The notes under the pieces: model-generated
What the model was told of the DNA's origin: nothing
What the model saw: only the letters and a program-made list of their open reading frames with translations
Database searches by the model: none
Assembly (NCBI GenBank): GCA_041725875.1
Contig: JBGRQB010000061.1
Coordinates: forward strand, 1 to 21,298
Reading direction: 5' to 3'
DNA from: JBGRQB01 sp041725875
GTDB taxonomy: Bacteria > Bacteroidota > Ignavibacteria > Ignavibacteriales > Melioribacteraceae
Length of the DNA: 21,298 bases
Program-made: the position numbers and the translations under genes
Shown here: piece after piece, positions 8,230 to 13,499 of the stretch
Numbering within the stretch: position 1 is the stretch's first letter
Layout: each line of letters starts with the position of its first letter

Positions 8230-8872
8230 CCATACAATTATCAGAAAAGGGATTGTAGAAATAATTGAAAAAAACAGTTGGAATTATGTAATAGCAGAAG
8301 CTGGAGACGGCGCAACACTTGTAGACTTATATAAGAAATTAAAACCAGATTTAATTATCACAGATCTTAATATGCCTGAAAAAAGCGGGCTGGAGGCAAT
8401 AAACGAAATAGTAGAATATAATGCCTCGGTGAAATCACTTGTACTTTCAATGTACGATGATGAGCTTACTACTTATAATGTATGGTCAGAAGGAGCTAAA
8501 GGGTTAATAAGTAAAAATTGCCAGCCGGGCGAATTACTTTATGCAATAGATAAAATTATTGACGGAGGAATTTATTTTCCTACAGTAAATAATGTTAAAA
8601 ATCTGCAAAGATTTTCAGAACTGGTGCAAAAGGAAAAATCTAAGTTTGCTCAGATGAATGTAAGGTTTACCAAAAGAGAATATGATATTTTAATGCTTTT
8701 GGAAAAAAGCTATTCAAGTGAAAAAATAGCTGATAAACTCAATATCAGTAAAAGAACAGTAGATACATATCGCTCAAAAATGATCCAGAAACTGGGTCTG
8801 GAAAGCTCTGAGCAGCTTGTAATATTTGCAACTAAGTTTGTAATGATGGAAAAACTGGGTAATGATACGTAA
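8195..8872 (+). CDS. NarL/LuxR-type response regulator, partner of the HisKA_3 kinase
   Basis: The 225-residue protein has a receiver domain at 1-123 with acidic pocket Asp11/Asp12, phospho-acceptor Asp57 in TDLNMPEKSG, Ser85 and Lys107. A LuxR-type helix-turn-helix lies at about 157-215 (FTKREYDILMLL, then LNISKRTVDTYRSKMIQKLGL). It overlaps the kinase gene by 35 bases in another frame, which indicates coupled translation. The C-terminal helix is longer than usual (ends near MMEKLGNDT). Its targets are unknown; the palindrome at 8889-8904, 17 bases past its stop, and the peptide locus farther on are candidates. Confidence 0.93.
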   Translation: MRKKVSIIIADDHTIIRKGIVEIIEKNSWNYVIAEAGDGATLVDLYKKLKPDLIITDLNMPEKSGLEAINEIVEYNASVKSLVLSMYDDELTTYNVWSEGAKGLISKNCQPGELLYAIDKIIDGGIYFPTVNNVKNLQRFSELVQKEKSKFAQMNVRFTKREYDILMLLEKSYSSEKIADKLNISKRTVDTYRSKMIQKLGLESSEQLVIFATKFVMMEKLGNDT

Positions 8873-8888
8873 TAGTACGATTTAAAAT

Positions 8889-8904
8889 TCGGTAAATATA
8901 CCGA
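8889..8904. promoter_or_regulatory. TCGGTA/TACCGA palindrome between regulator and secreted-protein gene
   Basis: TCGGTA and TACCGA form an inverted repeat with a 4-base AATA centre, just downstream of the regulator stop and about 22 bases upstream of a candidate -7 box. It could be an operator for a NarL-type dimer or a weak terminator stem followed by TTTATAATTT. The sequence alone does not decide. Confidence 0.4.
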
Positions 8905-8926
8905 TTTATAATTTGCAAATGTAAAG

Positions 8927-8934
8927 TAATTTTG
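8927..8934 (+). promoter_or_regulatory. Candidate -7 box for the 8966 gene
   Basis: TAATTTTG matches TAnnTTTG and lies 32 bases before the ATG at 8966, a normal distance for a short leader. No well-spaced -33 TTG was found. The inverted repeat at 8889-8904 would overlap the -33 zone. Confidence 0.4.
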
Positions 8935-8965
8935 ATCTCCATTAACTTAAAATTTGGAGTTCAAA

Positions 8966-9466
8966 ATGAAACAGTTAACGATCTTATTGGTAATTTTAGT
9001 AAACTTTGTATTTGCACAAGAAATTGGTGAAATTTTTGACAACAAAGATGTTCCCGGAATTTTCGGAAAAAAAATATCGGAAGTAAAAATTGAAGCTGAT
9101 GTTATAAGAAAAGCAATTCTTGAAACAGGTGAGCATATACTATTTAAAATTACAGAAGATAATGTTGTAATTTGTAATAGCTCATTAAAGATACTATATT
9201 CAAAAAAGAAAATTGAATGTTTGGATCCTGAGTGGATTTATAAATTATTTAGCACCAGTGTAATAGAACGGTTATTAGATTCACAAAGGATTACTCCTGA
9301 TAAATTTGTATATTTCGAAATACGAGAAAAAGATTCAGTTGTAAGATACGAGGAGCAATCGGCAGATAAAACTATTTTTTGTCCACCAATGTGTCCAAAT
9401 GAAATAAATGATGTCGCAAATAATTATCTACATATCAATAATTTTATGGTTGTTACCACTAATTAA
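8966..9466 (+). CDS. Small secreted protein of unknown function
   Basis: I do not recognise this 166-residue protein. I chose the ATG at 8966 because GGAG (8956-8959) sits at proper spacing before it and a clean signal peptide (MKQLTILLVILVNFVFAQ) follows; a TTG at 8954 would place that ribosome binding site inside the gene. The mature part (about 19-166) is mixed alpha/beta and holds four Cys, including a close pair CPPMC (139-143) near the end. There is no lipobox. Its last 59 bases also encode the first TM helix of the next protein in another frame. Its position between a two-component system and a 7-TM protein with regulators suggests a sensory or signalling accessory, but that is context only. 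Confidence 0.7.
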   Translation: MKQLTILLVILVNFVFAQEIGEIFDNKDVPGIFGKKISEVKIEADVIRKAILETGEHILFKITEDNVVICNSSLKILYSKKKIECLDPEWIYKLFSTSVIERLLDSQRITPDKFVYFEIREKDSVVRYEEQSADKTIFCPPMCPNEINDVANNYLHINNFMVVTTN

Positions 9467-10007
9467 GAATTTTAGAAAAGAGTATTTTCTTTTTTTTGTT
9501 GCCTTAGCAGTGCAAGATCCTGGCAATTTACTTTTTTATTATTGGTTGAAGTTAAATCCTAATTTTTGGGTGGTGTTTTGTGAATTATTTATGATACTTA
9601 CAATTAAATCTAAAAATATTAAGTTAAGTAGATTTAATATAATTGTCGTAATAATTACCGCATTTTTACTAGTAATAGGATTCCATTCCAATTTGATATC
9701 ATTGATCCTTGAGATTGTTCTTTTATTTAAGATTTCTGCTATAATAATTGAAGAACTGAAAATTAGGAGCAAATTAAACATTTTTGAAGTTATATTAGCT
9801 TTTTACGCATTAAACGTAGTTTTGAAAACACTATTTGTGTCGACACAATCATTACATAGAGAAATGTATTATGTTTATTCATCAATTTCTATGTTTGCCT
9901 TTGCTCTTTTCTTTACTTTTACAAATGAAAAGACTAAATTTTTACAGATAAATATTAAGAAGTATCTGGTAAGAGCAAATGACAACAAAAATTATCGTAG
10001 CCGATGA
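9408..10007 (+). CDS. Seven-TM membrane protein without an enzymatic domain
   Basis: The 199-residue product is almost entirely membrane-embedded: hydrophobic helices at about 5-19, 25-46, 51-66, 77-93, 96-114, 124-143 and 153-172, then a short basic tail (EKTKFLQINIKKYLVRA) that should be cytoplasmic. I see no transporter signature. The helix count and the basic tail recall the sensor half of 7-TM histidine kinases with the kinase part absent. It overlaps the secreted-protein gene by 59 bases and the next regulator by 29 bases, so all three are surely co-translated. A receptor that works through the neighbouring regulators or borrows the 7063 kinase is plausible but unproven. The double ATG at 9408/9411 leaves the start slightly open. 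Confidence 0.7.
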   Translation: MMSQIIIYISIILWLLPLIKNFRKEYFLFFVALAVQDPGNLLFYYWLKLNPNFWVVFCELFMILTIKSKNIKLSRFNIIVVIITAFLLVIGFHSNLISLILEIVLLFKISAIIIEELKIRSKLNIFEVILAFYALNVVLKTLFVSTQSLHREMYYVYSSISMFAFALFFTFTNEKTKFLQINIKKYLVRANDNKNYRSR

Positions 10008-10611
10008 TCATCCAATTATACATCAGGGAGTATCCAGGTTAGAAGAACTGGATACTTCTATTAAAATTATCGGTAATGCAATGAACGGGCGTGAACTTGT
10101 AAGTATGTGCAGAAGGATGAAAGCCGATGTAATTATTGTTGATGACAGTATGCCTGTTATGGACGGAGTAACTGCAACAAGTACAATTCTGAGAAAACGT
10201 AAAAAATCGAAAATTATCTTTTACACCTTTTCAAATAATAAAAATCAGATTTACGAAAGATATAAAATGGGAATCAAAGGTTATGTACTTAAATCATCAC
10301 CTTTGGAAGATTTACTGGAAGCTATCCGCACAGTAAGAGAAGGCAACTTATATTTTAATCAGGAATTTCCCGAATCTTCTTTTGATTATTATCAAAGCAG
10401 AAAAAGACAAACTGATTTCAAATTAACATACAGGGAGCGACAAGTATTAAAACTTATTGCGCAAGGGTTCCAAAATGCAGAAATTGCCGGCTCACTTGAT
10501 TTAAGTGTGAGAACAATTGAAGAACACCGCAGGAGAATCAGAAGAAAATATGATTTGAACGGAGCCAACGAATTAATAAAGTTTGCAATAGAAAGCACTT
10601 CAGAATTATAA
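9979..10611 (+). CDS. NarL/LuxR-type response regulator 2
   Basis: The 210-residue protein has a receiver domain with Asp9/Asp10, phospho-acceptor Asp55 in VDDSMPVMDG, Thr84 and Lys106. A LuxR-type helix-turn-helix is at about 148-203 (LTYRERQVLKLIAQG, LDLSVRTIEEHRRRIRRKY). It begins inside the 7-TM gene (29-base overlap). No histidine kinase gene is adjacent, so it depends on the 7063 kinase, a distant kinase or another input. Blocks shared with regulator 3 (IYxxYKxGxKG, LYFxxxF, IRRK, ExIKFAxE) point to an old tandem duplication. Confidence 0.92.
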   Translation: MTTKIIVADDHPIIHQGVSRLEELDTSIKIIGNAMNGRELVSMCRRMKADVIIVDDSMPVMDGVTATSTILRKRKKSKIIFYTFSNNKNQIYERYKMGIKGYVLKSSPLEDLLEAIRTVREGNLYFNQEFPESSFDYYQSRKRQTDFKLTYRERQVLKLIAQGFQNAEIAGSLDLSVRTIEEHRRRIRRKYDLNGANELIKFAIESTSEL

Positions 10612-10666
10612 AATAATTTCACAGACACATTATTGATAATTGGGGGAGAAGGGACATACTGATATT

Positions 10667-11302
10667 ATGGCAATTAATATCTTGATTGGCGACGACCATC
10701 CGGCAGTAATTAACGGAATGGAAAATTACTTCAACAACAAATCTGACATCAACATAGCTGCAAAATGTAAAAACGGCAAGGAGACAATTGAAAAATATTG
10801 TAAACTGAAACCCGATATTGTTATACTCGATATTTATATGCCTGTTGTTGACGGGTATGAGGCTGCAAAAGAAATACTTAAAGTTGATGAAAATGCTAAA
10901 ATATTGTTTTATTCTGTCAGTTTAAAAAGAGCTGAGATTTATCAGACCTACAAATTAGGTGGCAAAGGATTTATTTCAAAAGAGAGAGAACTTACAGTTT
11001 TTGATAATGCAATAAATATTGTATACAAAAATCAACTCTACTTTGATAACTGCTTTACCGAAGAACAATATAAAGAATATGATGAAGCATTAATGTCGGT
11101 AAGAAAAGGCAGAGAAAACCTTACTAACAGGGAGAAAGATATCTTACCACTTACAGCCAGGGGATTAACAAATACTCAGATAGCTCAAAAACTTGACCTG
11201 AGTGTAAAGACAATTGAGTTTCACAAAAAGAACATCAGAAGGAAACTCGGACAAATAGATTCCGCCGAGTTCATAAAATTTGCACTGGAGTTTGGTGAGT
11301 AG
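10667..11302 (+). CDS. NarL/LuxR-type response regulator 3
   Basis: I chose the ATG at 10667 (211 residues) over the TTG at 10640: residues before it do not belong to the receiver fold, and the new N-terminus aligns with regulator 2. A purine-rich GGGGGAGAAGGG lies 13-24 bases before the ATG. The receiver has Asp9/Asp10, phospho-acceptor Asp55 in LDIYMPVVDG, Ser83 and Lys105. The helix-turn-helix spans about 148-205 (LTNREKDILPLTARG, LDLSVKTIEFHKKNIRRKL). It is 55 bases behind regulator 2 and is its closest relative in the window. It is the last regulator before the peptide gene, 186 bases on. Confidence 0.9.
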   Translation: MAINILIGDDHPAVINGMENYFNNKSDINIAAKCKNGKETIEKYCKLKPDIVILDIYMPVVDGYEAAKEILKVDENAKILFYSVSLKRAEIYQTYKLGGKGFISKERELTVFDNAINIVYKNQLYFDNCFTEEQYKEYDEALMSVRKGRENLTNREKDILPLTARGLTNTQIAQKLDLSVKTIEFHKKNIRRKLGQIDSAEFIKFALEFGE

Positions 11303-11488
11303 TTGACCGATTTGAAAAATATATTTTTATTGAAGTTAACTATATTTATGTAAAACTAAATGGGAAATTGGGATATATTCTATTTAGCAGGAGTTATTTA
11401 ATTTTTAAGATAACTGGGAATTATTTTTTTAGTGTTAAAAAACCTGGCCGGGTAAATTATCAAATCAAATCTTTAATAAGGAGAAATT
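11303..11488 (+). promoter_or_regulatory. Upstream region of the peptide locus
   Basis: This 186-base gene-free region likely holds the promoter for the peptide gene. It contains an AT-only 14-base palindrome (AAAAATATATTTTT, 11315-11328), which may serve as a weak end to the regulator transcript, and a G+C-rich near-palindrome CCTGGCCGGG close to 11441-11450, about 40 bases before the ATG. No exact TAnnTTTG was found. A strong AAGGAG (11478-11483) precedes the start. Confidence 0.4.
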
Positions 11489-11659
11489 ATGAAAAAATTA
11501 CTTTTAATCTTGTTATTAGCTCTAGGCATTATCGGGGTATTATCAAATACGGTCATCGCTTATGGTGAAAATCAAAAATGTTATTGGGTTGAAGATGCTG
11601 ATGAACCAGATTGTCAGAAAGATATAACTGAACAAGGATGCATTGATAACGTTTGTTAA
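11489..11659 (+). CDS. 56-residue secreted Cys-rich peptide (NVEALA-like)
   Basis: The gene runs from ATG, with AAGGAG five bases before it, to TAA. Residues 1-24 form a signal peptide (MKKLLLILLLALGIIGVLS core, cleavage likely near NTVIAYGE). The mature part of about 30 residues is acidic and carries Cys31, Cys42, Cys51 and Cys56 (gaps of 10, 8 and 4 residues), enough for two disulfides. Size, the conserved-looking NTVIAYGE block at the leader end, the Cys pattern and a following 6-bladed beta-propeller gene all recall the NVEALA family of Bacteroidota, whose function is not known to me. Family membership is inferred from memory, not from a search. It may be a secreted signal, a toxin-like peptide or a structural partner of the propeller protein. 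Confidence 0.8.
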   Translation: MKKLLLILLLALGIIGVLSNTVIAYGENQKCYWVEDADEPDCQKDITEQGCIDNVC

Positions 11660-11664
11660 ACTTC

Positions 11665-11689
11665 TCCCTGTTGCCATAGGCAACAGGGA
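11665..11689 (+). promoter_or_regulatory. Perfect 11-bp hairpin between peptide and propeller genes
   Basis: TCCCTGTTGCC (11665-11675) pairs perfectly with GGCAACAGGGA (11679-11689) around the loop ATA, six bases behind the peptide stop. What follows is ATTAAGGAG, the ribosome binding site of the next gene, not a T run, so it is not a standard terminator. It could stabilise a short, abundant peptide mRNA, attenuate read-through, or limit translation of the next gene. Confidence 0.8.
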
Positions 11690-11703
11690 ATTAAGGAGAA
11701 ATG

Positions 11704-12792
11704 ATGAAATACATAACGATGATGCTTTTCCTGATATTGTTTATTGGATGTGGCAATAAGGATATAAAAACTATACCAGTGAAGTATCAAAAATCTGTAG
11801 ATTTAGAAATCCAAGAGAAATTAGAGTTTTTGAATTCTGATAAGTTTTTTATTGGCGGAGTTTCAAAAATTGAAGTAATGGACAACAGTATTTTTATAGT
11901 TGATCATTCTGTTCTTAAAATTCATAAGTTTGATAAAAATTTGAAATTAATCACTTCTTATGGGAAAAAAGGGCGAGGACCAGATGAATTTAGCCGGACA
12001 CCTAAAATTACTTCGTTTGGAGATACATTGGTGATTTTTCATGATGTGAAAAATGAACTGAAATTTTTAGATGAAAATTTCAGTGTTGCAAAAGTACTTA
12101 CATATCCGATGAAGTATAGTACAACGCAATATAAACCGGTAGTTTTAAATAATAAAATATTGGTTTCAGCCAAATCAGAGCCAACTGGACAACAAGAAAA
12201 AGTAAGTCATATTTATTCTGCTTTAATTCTGGATAAAAATGGCAAAGTAGAAAAAGAGATATGTCCTTTTAACGAAATGTATGACAACAATCGGAATGCC
12301 TATATATATATGAATAAAAGATCATGTATTTCAGGATGTTTCAACAATAGTTTTTTAGTAAAACAGAAAGCGGATTTAGATTTTCATCAATTTAGTTCAG
12401 ATGGAGAATTAATTAATAAGTATACCTATGAACCCCAATTTTACAAAACTCCACCAAAAATAAAATTTGGTACTCAATATAAAAATACGAAAGAGTATTT
12501 TTACAAGTATGCGTCTAAAGTAACGCATTTTCAAAGTATGTATTTTGATAAAAAAACTAACTTAATCTATATCAATTATTTAGATTTGTTTCCAAATCAA
12601 TATAAAACTAGAAGTCATTTGGATGCCAATAACTATTTAATGATTCTTGATTCTAATTTCAGATGCATTTTTGATGAAAAAATAACTGGTAAATTAATGG
12701 ATGTGCATAAGGGAATTGTATACGTGATGATTGAAAATTCAGGAGAAAAATTAGAATTATTAAAGTTGAAGGTGAAATTCAATGAAAAATAA
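11704..12792 (+). CDS. 6-bladed beta-propeller lipoprotein (Bacteroidota type)
   Basis: The protein is 362 residues from the second of two tandem ATGs. I chose 11704 because it leaves five bases after AAGGAG (11693-11698), as in the peptide gene, whereas 11701 leaves only two. The N-terminus has a short hydrophobic leader ending in FIGC (Cys16), a lipoprotein signal with a relaxed lipobox, so it should be anchored in the envelope. The body repeats the pattern of strand, then DxxFxxxxxG, typical of beta-propellers. The block YGKKGRGPDEF (86-96) is characteristic of the 6-bladed propeller lipoproteins common in Bacteroidota. Such proteins are thought to bind partners; no catalytic residues are evident. 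It overlaps the next gene by 11 bases and follows the Cys-rich peptide, so it may display, receive or carry that peptide. Confidence 0.88.
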   Translation: MKYITMMLFLILFIGCGNKDIKTIPVKYQKSVDLEIQEKLEFLNSDKFFIGGVSKIEVMDNSIFIVDHSVLKIHKFDKNLKLITSYGKKGRGPDEFSRTPKITSFGDTLVIFHDVKNELKFLDENFSVAKVLTYPMKYSTTQYKPVVLNNKILVSAKSEPTGQQEKVSHIYSALILDKNGKVEKEICPFNEMYDNNRNAYIYMNKRSCISGCFNNSFLVKQKADLDFHQFSSDGELINKYTYEPQFYKTPPKIKFGTQYKNTKEYFYKYASKVTHFQSMYFDKKTNLIYINYLDLFPNQYKTRSHLDANNYLMILDSNFRCIFDEKITGKLMDVHKGIVYVMIENSGEKLELLKLKVKFNEK

Positions 12793-13333
12793 ACAAGACT
12801 TTTTTTATTTAGGTGGCGGAATAATAGTCCTAATTTTACTTGTTGTTTTGATTTATCAAAAGAATGGCTTACAAAATACCTTAAATGAAATAGAAACGCA
12901 AAGTAATAAATATGGAAAACACCAACTCAAAAGAGATCAGATTGAGGGCTCTTTTTTATGGGAGACTAAACTCTTAACAAAAAAAGAATTTGAACAGATA
13001 TTTGTTAATGAAGATGAACAAAAACCAAAATTGTTTTTTATTTATGATTCTTTAGGGTGTCAAAAATGCTATAATTTTCATAAACAATATCTAACAAAGG
13101 GAAACTCAATTATCTTTTATAACAATGAGTTTGAGTTTATGCTATCTGACTTCAGAAACTTTAAAATGATTGCTTATAATAAATTTGATTTACCATCAAA
13201 GCAAGTAGTTATGTTAGTAGATTTCACAGGACGTATTCTTCGCAGTGATTTTTTAGAGTTTGAAGATTTGGGTGTTGCAGAGAAGTTTTATGAATTTGCT
13301 GAGAGAATAATAGAAGGTAAAAAGTTAGATTAA
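12782..13333 (+). CDS. Membrane-anchored thioredoxin-like protein with CQKC
   Basis: The 183-residue protein has one N-terminal TM helix (about 9-25), a linker, and a periplasmic thioredoxin-like domain (about 60-178). The redox motif is Cys93-Gln-Lys-Cys96, placed as usual after a strand (PKLFFIYDSLG). A later strand and turn (VVMLVDFTGRI, 142-152) matches the end of the fold. The position where thioredoxins normally have cis-Pro looks like Gln141; the nearest Pro is 138. This is unusual and could alter substrate release. It overlaps the propeller gene by 11 bases, so they are co-translated. It may oxidise, reduce or isomerise disulfides in the four-Cys peptide or the propeller protein. TlpA/DsbD-like membership is likely at the fold level only. 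Confidence 0.8.
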   Translation: MKNKQDFFYLGGGIIVLILLVVLIYQKNGLQNTLNEIETQSNKYGKHQLKRDQIEGSFLWETKLLTKKEFEQIFVNEDEQKPKLFFIYDSLGCQKCYNFHKQYLTKGNSIIFYNNEFEFMLSDFRNFKMIAYNKFDLPSKQVVMLVDFTGRILRSDFLEFEDLGVAEKFYEFAERIIEGKKLD

Positions 13334-13499
13334 CAAAAGCAACAAATATATCAATTGTACATCTATATGAAATATATTAAATTAGTAGTTTACAGATGGT
13401 AATTAGGGTGGCGAAAATAAGTATAGGTGCATAGGTAAGGTAAAGTTTTACCCTGATAATCACAAAGTTATAACCTTTTATAATTTTTACGGAGTTAGT
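13334..13499 (+). other. Intergenic region before the RND operon
   Basis: These 166 bases separate the peptide locus from the export genes. A short inverted repeat GGTAA/TTACC (13439-13452) is the only structure seen; it lacks a T run. AT-rich stretches near 13470-13490 (TTATAACCTTTTATAATTT) could be promoter DNA, but no exact consensus is present. GGAG (13492-13495) is the ribosome binding site for the TTG start. Confidence 0.4.

Noticed and set aside
8954..8965. TTG start for the secreted-protein gene
   Set aside because: It would consume the GGAG ribosome binding site and put four extra residues before an otherwise clean signal peptide.
10640..10666. TTG start for regulator 3
   Set aside because: The nine extra residues do not fit the receiver fold, and the ATG at 10667 aligns with the start of regulator 2.
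11368..11568. Plus-strand open frame of 66 codons over the peptide leader region
   Set aside because: It overlaps the 56-residue peptide gene in another frame. The peptide gene has an optimal ribosome binding site and a signal peptide; this frame has neither.
11665..11689. Hairpin as a Rho-independent terminator
   Set aside because: No T run follows, and the next gene's ribosome binding site starts four bases later.
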